From the NCBI GenBank assembly GCA_023145955.1, contig JAGLDA010000084.1, positions 1 to 14,390 of the forward strand: a DNA stretch of 14,390 nt, given 5' to 3'. Position numbers and translations under genes: made by a program. This DNA is from Bacteroidales bacterium. Its GTDB lineage: Bacteria > Bacteroidota > Bacteroidia > Bacteroidales > UBA1556. Under the pieces are notes generated by a model. The model made no database searches and had not been told where the DNA came from. It worked only from the letters and a program-made list of their open reading frames with translations. Positions 1 to 8,097 of the stretch are shown here, piece after piece (position 1 is the stretch's first letter; the number at the start of each line of letters is the position of its first letter).

Positions 1-1452
1 GCAAAAGATCAGCCTGCAGGTAGAAATAGGGGCGCGGTAAAAGGTAATGGAGGCGACTTAGGATATTTTACAGCCTTTTATATGGTTTATGCTTTCGAGT
101 CGGCAGCTTATAATACTGCTGTGGGTGAAGTTAGTATGCCAATTAGAACTCAATTTGGATATCATATTATTAAGGTTTACGATAAAATTCCTGAATTAGG
201 AAAAATAGAAGTGAAGCATATAAATGTGAAACCTAATGCTAATGATAAAAAATCTTTTGCAGCTGCAGAGAATAAAATTATTGAGATTGCTGCAGAAATA
301 AAATCTGGAAAGAAAACATTTGAAGAAGCTGCAATGCAATATTCTGATGATAAAGGTTCTGCTGCTAAAGGTGGTTTACTACCAGCCTTTGAGGTTAGTA
401 GAATGGTGCCCGAATTTATTAGTGCTATTAGTAAGCTTAAAGTTGACGGTATTTCTGAGCCAGTAAAAACACAGTATGGGTGGCATTTGATCAAATTGGT
501 TAGGACTATAAAAATACCTGAATACGATAAGTATCTTCCAACTTTAAAAACTAAAGTAGCACGAGATAGTCGTTCTAACAGAAGTAAAGAAGCTGCAATT
601 ACAAAATTTAAAGAAGAGTTTAAATTCAAGGAATATTCTAAGAATTTAGAGAGCTTTTATAGTGTAATAGATTCTTCAATTTATGCAAATAAGTGGAGCT
701 CTGATAAAGCAGAAGGTTTTACAAAAACTATATTTAAACTAGAAAAAAATAAGTATACCCAACAAGATTTCGCTATTTATGTAGAGGCTAATCAGGCAAT
801 GAAGCATAAAGGAACTTTTAGATATTTTGTAGATAAGTTGTATGAGAAATGGGTAGAGCAGGAAGTCCTTAAGTATAAGGATTCTAAGCTTGAAGAACAA
901 TATCCAGAGTTTAGAATGCTAGTTCAAGAATATCATGATGGAATATTACTATTTGCCATAAGTGATGAAGAAATATGGGGCAAAGCCATAAAGGATACTG
1001 TGGGAATTGAGGCGTTTTATGATGCTAATAAATCAAATTATATGTGGAAAGAAAGGGTAGATGCTACTATTTATAAATGTAGTAGTGATTCTATTGCTCA
1101 ATTTGTTAAAAAATCGTTGGCTGATAATATTGGTATGGATTCTTTAATTAAATTGGCAAATAAAAATTCTGCTTTAAATCTGCATTATGAAAACAATAAA
1201 TACGAATCAGGAAGTAATGATATAATTGCTCAAATAAAACAAGAGAAGGGAGTGTCCAATATTATTAGCGTTGGTAATACTTTTTATGTTGTAGATATTA
1301 AGGAAATTATACCAGCTACAAATAAAGAGCTTAATGAAGCTAGAGGTATTATAACAGCTGATTACCAGAATGAGTTGGAAAAGAATTGGATAAAGAAATT
1401 AAATGAAGATCATAAAGTAGTAATTAATAAAGAACTTTTAGAAAATAAATAA
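1..1452 (+). CDS. PpiC/SurA-type peptidylprolyl isomerase, 5' end outside the window
   Basis: The reading frame is open from base 1, so this is the C-terminal part of a longer protein; the first in-window ATG (82) lies inside a conserved domain and is not the start. Residues encoded by about 1-180 are the end of a parvulin domain (NGGDLGYF, then GYHIIKV). A second parvulin domain follows at about 205-502, with KHINV at its start, SDDKGSAAKGG in the middle and GWHLIKL at its end, keeping both conserved histidines. The last 300 residues resemble the helical and degenerate parvulin tail of PpiD/SurA-like proteins, ending in an NELEKNWIKKL helix and a short VVINKELL strand. Expected role: periplasmic prolyl cis-trans isomerase and chaperone for exported or outer-membrane proteins. 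It leads a tight operon, with only one base before the next start. Bacteroidetes relatives are commonly about 650-700 aa, so perhaps 150-200 residues are missing upstream. Confidence 0.9.
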   Translation, partial: AKDQPAGRNRGAVKGNGGDLGYFTAFYMVYAFESAAYNTAVGEVSMPIRTQFGYHIIKVYDKIPELGKIEVKHINVKPNANDKKSFAAAENKIIEIAAEIKSGKKTFEEAAMQYSDDKGSAAKGGLLPAFEVSRMVPEFISAISKLKVDGISEPVKTQYGWHLIKLVRTIKIPEYDKYLPTLKTKVARDSRSNRSKEAAITKFKEEFKFKEYSKNLESFYSVIDSSIYANKWSSDKAEGFTKTIFKLEKNKYTQQDFAIYVEANQAMKHKGTFRYFVDKLYEKWVEQEVLKYKDSKLEEQYPEFRMLVQEYHDGILLFAISDEEIWGKAIKDTVGIEAFYDANKSNYMWKERVDATIYKCSSDSIAQFVKKSLADNIGMDSLIKLANKNSALNLHYENNKYESGSNDIIAQIKQEKGVSNIISVGNTFYVVDIKEIIPATNKELNEARGIITADYQNELEKNWIKKLNEDHKVVINKELLENK

Positions 1453-1453
1453 T

Positions 1454-2305
1454 TTGAAAAAAATTATATACTTACTTATATTACCATTATTAGCTATTAG
1501 TTGTATTACTGATAGTGAGGAAGGTAATGTTGTAGCAGTTGCATACGATAATAAGATTTACGAATCTGACTTAGCAAGTGTTACTTCAAATAGTGGTTCA
1601 GCTGAGGATAGTTTGCTTAGAGTGTCTGTATATTTGAATAATTGGATGCAAGAGCAATCTATTTTGCATAAAGCAATTTTGTCTTATGATGAGTCCGAAA
1701 AGGAACGTAGTATTATAGATAAGAGGGTAGAGGCTTATAAGAACTCATTGATAGTTTATAATTTTGAAAGGAAATATATTTCCATTCACCTTGATACTAT
1801 TGTTAAATTTGATGAAATAGAGGAGTTTTATAATACAAATAAAAAGGAGTTTATTCTTAAAGATGATATTGTACAAGTAGCTTTTATAAAGTTTTATTCT
1901 GACGAAAAGAATTTGAAGACTATGCGTAGGCTTATGAAATCGTATGAGCCTGAAGATATTGTTAGAATAAAGAGCATTGCTGACGAAACTGCAATAAATT
2001 ATCTTTTAGAAGCTGATACATGGATATTATTTGATGATTTAATTAAGGAAATTCCATTGCAAACTTACAATAAGTCTCTTTACTTAAAGAATAATAAATA
2101 TTTAGAGATTAAAGACTCTGTATATACTTATATGTTGAGAGTTAATCAGTATCGAATACGAGATAATTATTCTCCCTTAAGCTTTGAGGAAGATAGAATT
2201 AGGGGTATTTTGATAAATATTCGTAAAATGGAAATGGTGGAAAAATTGCGAGAGGATATATTTGAGGAATCTCAAAAAAATGGTAAAATTAAACTACAAA
2301 ACTAA
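1454..2305 (+). CDS. SurA/PpiC-like lipoprotein lacking a recognisable parvulin active domain
   Basis: 283 aa beginning at a TTG codon one base after the preceding stop. I accept the TTG because it directly gives a lipoprotein signal (KKIIYLLILPLLAISC, lipidated Cys17) and no in-frame ATG fits. After the Cys, VAVAYDNKIYESDLASV looks like the N-terminal strand-helix of SurA/PpiC proteins. EEFYNTNKKEF at about residues 126-136 resembles the linker that precedes parvulin domains, and the C-terminus (RIRGILINIRKMEMVEKL, then GKIKL) matches the terminal helix and strand of that superfamily. I cannot find the parvulin core (no GG-[DE]-L-G segment and no G-[FY]-H-I strand). Likely a membrane-anchored, non-catalytic periplasmic chaperone working with the two isomerases on either side. 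The family resemblance is inference; the lipoprotein call is seen directly. Confidence 0.8.
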   Translation: MKKIIYLLILPLLAISCITDSEEGNVVAVAYDNKIYESDLASVTSNSGSAEDSLLRVSVYLNNWMQEQSILHKAILSYDESEKERSIIDKRVEAYKNSLIVYNFERKYISIHLDTIVKFDEIEEFYNTNKKEFILKDDIVQVAFIKFYSDEKNLKTMRRLMKSYEPEDIVRIKSIADETAINYLLEADTWILFDDLIKEIPLQTYNKSLYLKNNKYLEIKDSVYTYMLRVNQYRIRDNYSPLSFEEDRIRGILINIRKMEMVEKLREDIFEESQKNGKIKLQN

Positions 2306-2314
2306 ATACTCAAT

Positions 2315-3679
2315 ATGAGAGCAAATAGTAAAATTAGAATAATTGTAAGCATAGTACTTATCGGATTTATGAGTATTACGACTTTAAATTTATATTCTCA
2401 AAAAGTAATTGATAGAATTGTTGCTACAGTTGGAAGCAATGAAATTTTGTATTCAGATATTGAAAATCAATATATGCAATATCTAATGCAAGGGTATACA
2501 GCCGATGGTGATGAAATTCGCTGTCAGATATTTGAAGAAATTCTTTTTGCAAAGTTATTATTGAATCAAGCCCAACTAGATAGTGTAGTGGTTTCTGATG
2601 ATATGGTAGAGAGTGAGATGGATCGCCGTCTTCAATATTTTATTTCTCAAATTGGTTCTCAAGAAAAATTAGAAGAATATTATCATAAAAGTATTTTGGC
2701 CATAAAGAGTGATTTGAGAACTACTATTCATGAGCAGATGCTTTCTGAACAAGTTAAAAATCAAATAACTAGCAATGTTAAGATAACTCCTTCAGAGGTT
2801 CGTGCTTTTTTTAATGATATACCAACGGATAGTGTTCCACTAATAAGTTCAGAATATAAGTATTCTCATATCATAGTTATGCCTGAAGTGCTTCCTGAAG
2901 AGAAAGAATATGCTAGAAATAAATTGAAAGATATTAGAAAAAGAATTATTGAAGGATCTAGTTTCTCTTCTATGGCAAGGATGTACTCTGAAGACCCAGG
3001 TTCGTCTGTAAAAGGTGGAGAACTTGGTGATTTTGGCAGAGGGGTAATGTTTCCAGAATTTGAAGCCGTTGCTTTTTCGTTAGAACCAGGAGAGGTAAGT
3101 GAAATTGTAGAAACTGATGCCGGTTTTCATATTATTAAACTTATAAAGCGTAAGGGTGATTTTATTAATGTACGTCATATTTTAATAATGACAAAAGTAT
3201 CGCCAATGTCTATGAGTATTGCAAAAGCAGAACTTGATAGTGTATATCAATTGATTGAAGATGGTACTTTAAGCTTTGAAGAAGCTGCATTAAGATACTC
3301 AATTGACGACTCTAAATTTAATGGTGGTGTTGCTTTAAATCCACAAACAGGTGGTGCTGTATTTAGTGGTGAAGGTATTGATAAAGAATTGTTTTTTAAA
3401 CTTGATAAAATGAATGTTGGTGAAATATTGCCTCCGTCATTATTTCAAAAAGAGCGAAATAAAAATGCTTTTAGAATAGTAAGGCTTGATAAAAGGACTA
3501 AGCCTCATAAAGCAAATTTAGAAACTGACTATGATAAAATCCAACAAATAGCCTTGGAGAACAAAAAAGGGGAAGCAGTTGGAATATGGATAACTGAGAA
3601 ATCTGAAAAAACATTTATTAATATTATAGATAAAAATCTAAAGTCATGTAACTTCACCTATCAGTGGGAGGAAGAATAA
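2315..3679 (+). CDS. surA: SurA-like periplasmic chaperone / peptidylprolyl isomerase
   Basis: 454 aa, starting at ATG 2315, 9 bases after the previous stop. Residues 1-28 are an export signal (hydrophobic core IIVSIVLIGFMSITTL, cleavage likely near YSQ). VIDRIVATVGSNEILYSDIE at 31-50 is the classic SurA N-terminal motif, followed by the helical SurA_N domain to about 155. Parvulin domain 1 spans about 180-280 (SHIIVMP, SEDPGSSVKGGELGDFGRG, FHIIKL) and looks catalytically complete. Parvulin domain 2, about 284-392, starts with NVRHILIM but ends AFRIVRL, so the usual second histidine is replaced and the central GG-x-L-G segment is altered; it may be weak or inactive. Role by family: chaperone and prolyl isomerase for outer-membrane protein precursors in the periplasm. 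It is the third foldase-like gene in a row and probably shares one transcript with the upstream two. Confidence 0.9.
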   Translation: MRANSKIRIIVSIVLIGFMSITTLNLYSQKVIDRIVATVGSNEILYSDIENQYMQYLMQGYTADGDEIRCQIFEEILFAKLLLNQAQLDSVVVSDDMVESEMDRRLQYFISQIGSQEKLEEYYHKSILAIKSDLRTTIHEQMLSEQVKNQITSNVKITPSEVRAFFNDIPTDSVPLISSEYKYSHIIVMPEVLPEEKEYARNKLKDIRKRIIEGSSFSSMARMYSEDPGSSVKGGELGDFGRGVMFPEFEAVAFSLEPGEVSEIVETDAGFHIIKLIKRKGDFINVRHILIMTKVSPMSMSIAKAELDSVYQLIEDGTLSFEEAALRYSIDDSKFNGGVALNPQTGGAVFSGEGIDKELFFKLDKMNVGEILPPSLFQKERNKNAFRIVRLDKRTKPHKANLETDYDKIQQIALENKKGEAVGIWITEKSEKTFINIIDKNLKSCNFTYQWEEE

Positions 3680-3687
3680 TATTTTTG
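3680..3687 (+). promoter_or_regulatory. Possible internal -7 box (TAnnTTTG) ahead of the MoxR gene
   Basis: TATTTTTG matches the Bacteroidetes -7 consensus TAnnTTTG and starts right at the end of the SurA gene, 55 bases before the MoxR ATG. I see no TTG at the -33 spacing, and such boxes arise by chance in AT-rich DNA. It could allow MoxR expression independent of the foldase operon. Confidence 0.25.
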
Positions 3688-3742
3688 ATTTAATTGTAGG
3701 ATAATTAAGGTTGATTTCGTAATGAATAATAAAAAATAAATT

Positions 3743-4723
3743 ATGGCTACTGAATATATAAATGATAAAGAAGCTTTTGCCGCTCTAGTGGTTAAATATG
3801 ATGCACTAAGGAGCGAAATTGCTAAAGTTATTGTTGGGCAAGATGAAGTTGTTAGAGATTTATTAATTTCTATATTTAGTAATGGTCATAGTTTACTAGT
3901 AGGTGTTCCAGGATTAGCCAAAACCCTTATGGTTAACACCCTAGCTCAAACACTTGGGCTTAATTTTAAGAGAATTCAATTTACTCCAGATTTAATGCCT
4001 AGTGATATTATTGGCACGGAAATTTTGGATGAAAGTAGAAAATTTAGATTTATTAAAGGTCCTGTATTTTCGAATATAGTATTAGCTGATGAGATTAATA
4101 GAACTCCTCCAAAAACTCAAGCAGCATTGCTTGAGGCAATGCAAGAGCGTACTGTTACTGTTGCAGGGCATGAGTATACCTTAGACAAGCCTTTCTTTGT
4201 ACTGGCTACCCAAAACCCCATTGAGCAAGAAGGAACATATCCTTTGCCAGAGGCGCAGTTAGATAGATTTATGTTTAACCTTATTCTTGATTACCCTCAG
4301 TATCAGCAAGAGCTAGATATTGTAAAGGGAACTACCGGCAATAAGGTTAATGAAGTATTTAATGTAATAAATGGTGACGAAATATTGTTTTTTCAGGAAC
4401 TTATAAGAAAGTTGCCTGTTGCAGATAATGTATATGAGTATGCTGTTAAGCTTGTAAATATTACTCGTCCGAATAGAGAAATGGCTCATGAGTTAAGCGA
4501 TAAGTATTTGCTATGGGGGGCCGGCCCTAGAGCATCGCAGTTTCTAATTGTGGCTGCTAAAGTTCATGCTGCTTTTAACGGGAAACTGTCTCCTGATATT
4601 GAAGATGTAAAGGCTATTGCTCCATCAGTATTACGTCATCGTATTGTACCTAATTATAAGGCAGAAGCGGATGGTTTTTCTGTTGAAAAACTTATATCAA
4701 TTTTTATGGATGATGTGAAGTAA
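3743..4723 (+). CDS. MoxR-family AAA+ ATPase
   Basis: 326 aa with ATG start at 3743, 63 bases after the SurA gene. Walker A is GVPGLAKT (54-61), Walker B VLADEIN (113-119), and the sensor-1 region ATQNPIEQEGTYPLPEAQLD (155-174) is followed by RF; these are the hallmark MoxR signatures. The C-terminal lid (RASQFLIVAAKVHA, then VLRHRIVPNY near 296-305) is also typical. Full length for the family (about 320-335 aa). MoxR ATPases act in the cytoplasm as chaperones, usually together with DUF58 and von Willebrand factor A proteins encoded next to them. Here no such partner follows: a terminator and convergent genes come next, so partners must be elsewhere. Placement after SurA recurs in Bacteroidetes as far as I recall and suggests a link to envelope homeostasis, which is inference. 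Confidence 0.95.
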   Translation: MATEYINDKEAFAALVVKYDALRSEIAKVIVGQDEVVRDLLISIFSNGHSLLVGVPGLAKTLMVNTLAQTLGLNFKRIQFTPDLMPSDIIGTEILDESRKFRFIKGPVFSNIVLADEINRTPPKTQAALLEAMQERTVTVAGHEYTLDKPFFVLATQNPIEQEGTYPLPEAQLDRFMFNLILDYPQYQQELDIVKGTTGNKVNEVFNVINGDEILFFQELIRKLPVADNVYEYAVKLVNITRPNREMAHELSDKYLLWGAGPRASQFLIVAAKVHAAFNGKLSPDIEDVKAIAPSVLRHRIVPNYKAEADGFSVEKLISIFMDDVK

Positions 4724-4743
4724 TCATATATTTTACGACATAA

Positions 4744-4780
4744 AAAAAAAGCTTCTCTTTATTAAAGAGAAGCTTTTTTT
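4744..4780. terminator. Bidirectional intrinsic terminator between convergent genes
   Basis: A perfect 17-bp stem: seven A plus GCTTCTCTTT (4744-4760) pairs with AAAGAGAAGC plus seven T (4764-4780) around a 3-base ATT loop. The A/T flanks supply a U-tract in both directions, so it serves the MoxR gene (+) and the T9SS gene ending at 4797 (-). Confidence 0.92.
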
Positions 4781-4796
4781 ATGTAATATTTTTTCA

Positions 4797-7385
4797 CTAT
4801 CGTATTACAGTAAGAGAACCTTTATATTCAGTTTCTTTGTCTCCCACAGTGGTTATTAAGTGAAAATAATAAACGCCATCGGTAATGTTCTCACCATCCC
4901 AATCATTGGTGTAATTATTAGATTCATATACTTTTTTGCCCCATCTATTATATATACTAAGAATAGAATTTGGATAATTTTCAATACCATCAATAATAAA
5001 TACGTCGTTGTATCCATCACCATTTGGAGTAATAACATTAGGTATTTCAAGTTTACAATCTTTAGAAGTTAGTTTAACTTCATCATAACATCCATTATCT
5101 ATATTAAGAGAAAGAATATGGTCGCCAATTTCTAAATATTTTTGAGAAAAATATGAACCATTATCAATAATGGGAGAAGACCCATCAAGTAGCCAAGTAT
5201 ATTCGTGACTAATTGTATCTTCAGGAACACTAATAAGGATTTCTTCAAAATCGCAGAAATCTAAATCATCGCCGAGGAAGTTTTTACTAAATAAACTTAT
5301 TTTTATTTCATCATCTACAAGGCATGGCGAATTAGGATCAATGGCAATGGTTACAGAGTATGTGCCTGACTGAGTTATTAATATTGAATCGCCCGTACTT
5401 CCATCATTCCATAAAAATAAGAAAGGAGGATTATGTCCTCTATTACCAGCATATAGAACATATTCATCAGTCATATAGCAAGTATCATTTCCTAATTCAA
5501 GAGTAGCCATTTCGTAGGCATCTAGGTGTATAGTGTCCCTATTGCTACAGCTTAAATTACCTACATTATTTGTTACTTCTACCCATAAATCACCACTTGT
5601 ATTTGTAACATTAGTAGCAGCAGTATTTCCAGAACTCCATAGGTAGTCAACTCCAGGAATAGAATCAGTAGCGTCAAAAACTACTACATCGGTCATAGAA
5701 GTCATACAGAGTACTGTATCGTTTCCAAGGTCAACATTAGGGGTTGCAATCACATCTATAGTTAATAATGTATCATATATACATCCATATTCATCCATAA
5801 CAGTAAAAGTGTAATCTTGTGGGCCGTAGTGTTGAGGGCTAATAACTACATGTGCACCGCTATCAATAACAATATCAGTAGTATAATTCCACGATTCTGA
5901 TGCAATTTCAGGAATGTAATCCCATGAATCAGGTAATAATGATGGTGTAAAATCTATTCCCCAAGCAAAAATAAATCCATTATCAATTCCTAAGTTGTCA
6001 GTAATAGTTATTTCCCATAAACCATTTAATGGACATCCAATAAATACGTTAAATGGATCTTCAGGAAGGTAGTCAACTAAAGGTAAGCCGCCGGTTATAG
6101 TTGCATTAGCAGGATAACCAGTTGATGGTGGTAGATAAGAATTGGTAACAGCTAGGCCTAAAGCATTAGTATATGAGTAAGTATAATTTCCTACAGCATT
6201 AAGCATAGTAGTGCTTCCATTTGGCATCCAAGCATATTCATAACCTATACCTGGTACCTGTGCAGAGTTATTATCAATAGGTTCACCTAAGAATGTGCTT
6301 CCACCACCAGGATAAGATTTCAAAGTAGAAAATTGTCCACTAGGGCAAGTTAATCTAATATCTAAATCACCTAAATAACTATGTTCTAAAGTAGCTTTAA
6401 TTGCAAGAATATCCACTGGAGATGTAATTGTAGCCGTAGCATCAAAAACAGTGAAAAGTAATGATGACGTATAAGAAACACCACTACCATCAGGTAAGTA
6501 TGTAAGTCCAGCTTCATTTAATGAAGAGCTAACATGCCATTGAAAAGCTTCGCCATGGCCAAATAAGCTTGTTGTATCATATTGGCAAACAGGATCGCTA
6601 ATTGGAAATGTACTTAATTCGGGTTGTGTACTAATTCTAACCCTAATCTTAGGAACTTGATTTGCTAAGCAACCATTTGAGTCTATAGCAACAACGAGTA
6701 CATTATATCCACCGATAGAATCATAATAAGTCTCTACAGTTTGAGTTGTATCGTAATGGTAATTACCCATATCCCAAATAAATTCTGATGTAGCATCTGA
6801 TTGATGATAAATAGAATCATTTAATCCATAATTACCTGTTGCTGTGATGCTTACTGAGTCACCAGGGCATACGTCAATATAGTAGTAACCAGTGTCTAAG
6901 TGAAATGGTGGAAGGCTTGATAATATTTCTACTGAGTAATTTTGGCATGGAAGACCACAGCTAATTGCAGCTTCCCAACCAGGAGCACTTCCAGATGAAC
7001 CCAAAACAAATGTTAAACAACCAGTAGGGTTTAGTATAGAAGCACTAATTAGCATGCCGACAGGAGATAATGAGTTATTGAAAGTGGCTAATAAATTAGC
7101 AGTAGTGTTTTGTCCATCATACAATTCAATAGCATCGCCTGCTGCCATATCAAACTGTGTAAAGTCAAGTTGAACAGCCGCACCTACTGTTCCTGGGCAA
7201 AATGTAATTTGATCATTCTGAGTACCAGAATAACCTGCGCCAGTACCACCCATATCGGTAAATGTGCCAGTACAAGTAGTTACAGTTTGACCACTGTAGT
7301 CATTAATTTTGTACGTCTGTGCAGCAATATTTTGTGTAAAAAATATTAAAAAGGATATAATTGTTATATGTATAGAAATTCTCAT
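4797..7385 (-). CDS. T9SS type B sorting domain protein with P-domain (surface or secreted adhesin-like)
   Basis: 862 aa. Residues 1-22 are a Sec signal peptide (hydrophobic IITIISFLIFF-like core, cleavage near IAAQ). About 24-147 is a CUB-like, cysteine-containing beta domain (GDAIELYDG; GCLTFVLGS). About 160-250 is PKD/Ig-like. About 305-480 looks like a proprotein-convertase P-domain: VDILAIKATLEHSYLGDLDI and LTCPSG early, NGLWEITITDNLGIDNG late, with an insert between. About 546-770 has Ig-like modules, each opening with LGND or LGDD (552, 631, 704). The C-terminus (780-862: IPNVITPNGDGYNDVF, IYNRWGKKVYES, WDGENITDGVYYFHL) is the gliding-motility-associated, type B sorting domain. By family it is exported by Sec, then by T9SS, and attached to or released at the cell surface. 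No protease catalytic domain is visible, so an adhesive or binding role is likeliest. Probably co-transcribed with the small gene 27 bases upstream. Confidence 0.9.
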   Translation of the reverse strand: MRISIHITIISFLIFFTQNIAAQTYKINDYSGQTVTTCTGTFTDMGGTGAGYSGTQNDQITFCPGTVGAAVQLDFTQFDMAAGDAIELYDGQNTTANLLATFNNSLSPVGMLISASILNPTGCLTFVLGSSGSAPGWEAAISCGLPCQNYSVEILSSLPPFHLDTGYYYIDVCPGDSVSITATGNYGLNDSIYHQSDATSEFIWDMGNYHYDTTQTVETYYDSIGGYNVLVVAIDSNGCLANQVPKIRVRISTQPELSTFPISDPVCQYDTTSLFGHGEAFQWHVSSSLNEAGLTYLPDGSGVSYTSSLLFTVFDATATITSPVDILAIKATLEHSYLGDLDIRLTCPSGQFSTLKSYPGGGSTFLGEPIDNNSAQVPGIGYEYAWMPNGSTTMLNAVGNYTYSYTNALGLAVTNSYLPPSTGYPANATITGGLPLVDYLPEDPFNVFIGCPLNGLWEITITDNLGIDNGFIFAWGIDFTPSLLPDSWDYIPEIASESWNYTTDIVIDSGAHVVISPQHYGPQDYTFTVMDEYGCIYDTLLTIDVIATPNVDLGNDTVLCMTSMTDVVVFDATDSIPGVDYLWSSGNTAATNVTNTSGDLWVEVTNNVGNLSCSNRDTIHLDAYEMATLELGNDTCYMTDEYVLYAGNRGHNPPFLFLWNDGSTGDSILITQSGTYSVTIAIDPNSPCLVDDEIKISLFSKNFLGDDLDFCDFEEILISVPEDTISHEYTWLLDGSSPIIDNGSYFSQKYLEIGDHILSLNIDNGCYDEVKLTSKDCKLEIPNVITPNGDGYNDVFIIDGIENYPNSILSIYNRWGKKVYESNNYTNDWDGENITDGVYYFHLITTVGDKETEYKGSLTVIR

Positions 7386-7412
7386 ATTATGGTTGTTCTG
7401 AAATTATTATCA

Positions 7413-7829
7413 TTAGTCCATTAATCCGTTTTCTTTTCTGTATTTATTATACTTTTCTACAAATTTTTTCTCACTTAGCATAATAAAAACCTTATTCTGA
7501 TCTTTTACTTTAAAGTAAATATCTTCTTCATACTTTCTTTGAATGTTAAGCTTAAGAACATTTAGTTTTTTAGTATCTACTTTATCTCCAATTAATGGTA
7601 AAACAATCTCCGTTAAGTTGTTTCCTTCAAACTTGTCAGCAGGAACTGTAGATATAGTATAACTATTATCCAAAAAGAAATTATAATAATGAATTAAGTT
7701 GGGATTATTTTTTTGAATAATAGCAATCTTTTCAGCACCTAAATAATCAACTACTCTAGAGTCTGGTTGTATAGGTGTAAAGCTAGAAAAGAGAATGAAT
7801 GCAAATAGTAAGAAAAGAGATTGTTTCAT
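7413..7829 (-). CDS. Small exported protein of unknown function
   Basis: 138 aa with an N-terminal signal peptide (KQSLFLLFAFILFSSF, then TPIQ) and no lipobox cysteine. The mature part is about 115 residues, with VDYLGAEKIAIIQKNNP near 28-44, the central NLTEIVLPLIGDKVD, and a lysine-rich C-terminal helix (LSEKKFVEKYNKYRKENG). I recognise no domain; such small exported proteins occur in Bacteroidetes beside T9SS cargo genes. It lies 27 bases upstream of the type B T9SS cargo gene on the same strand, so the two probably share a transcript and possibly a surface-related function. Start ATG at 7829-7827 is the only one that gives a complete signal peptide. Confidence 0.75.
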   Translation of the reverse strand: MKQSLFLLFAFILFSSFTPIQPDSRVVDYLGAEKIAIIQKNNPNLIHYYNFFLDNSYTISTVPADKFEGNNLTEIVLPLIGDKVDTKKLNVLKLNIQRKYEEDIYFKVKDQNKVFIMLSEKKFVEKYNKYRKENGLMD

Positions 7830-8058
7830 AATGGTTTCGTATAAATATTATATATGCTAGAATTGACTAGTTTATATAAATATATTGTTTAAAAAATCAA
7901 TGTTATAATTTAACATTTGTATATGATATTAACGACAAATGTAACAAAAAAAGGTTTAAATATAATAGTTATTATTTAGGAAGTTATTTAAAAAAAAATG
8001 TGATAGTTGATAAATAACACTTTCTGATTATTTCTGTGTTTCTGAGGTATTTATAGAC

Positions 8059-8066
8059 TATTTTTG
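8059..8066 (+). promoter_or_regulatory. Candidate -7 promoter box for the DUF255 gene
   Basis: TATTTTTG fits the Bacteroidetes -7 consensus TAnnTTTG and ends 31 bases before the ATG at 8098, a sensible leader length. The -33 TTG is not evident (TTTCTG at 8031-8036 is a weak substitute). The rest of the 268-bp divergent spacer (7830-8097) is AT-rich and shows no clear structure. A minus-strand TACATTTG at 7943-7936 is a weaker candidate for the small exported gene, 107 bases from its start. Confidence 0.4.
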
Positions 8067-8097
8067 TTATTCATAATCATTCTAAACTAGATAATCT

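Noticed and set aside
177..629. 150-aa open frame on the minus strand inside the first isomerase gene
   Set aside because: It is antisense to conserved parvulin sequence, with no motif or start signal of its own.
7830..8097. Riboswitch or small RNA in the divergent spacer
   Set aside because: The stretch is AT-rich with no stable stem or conserved core; a promoter box is all I can support.
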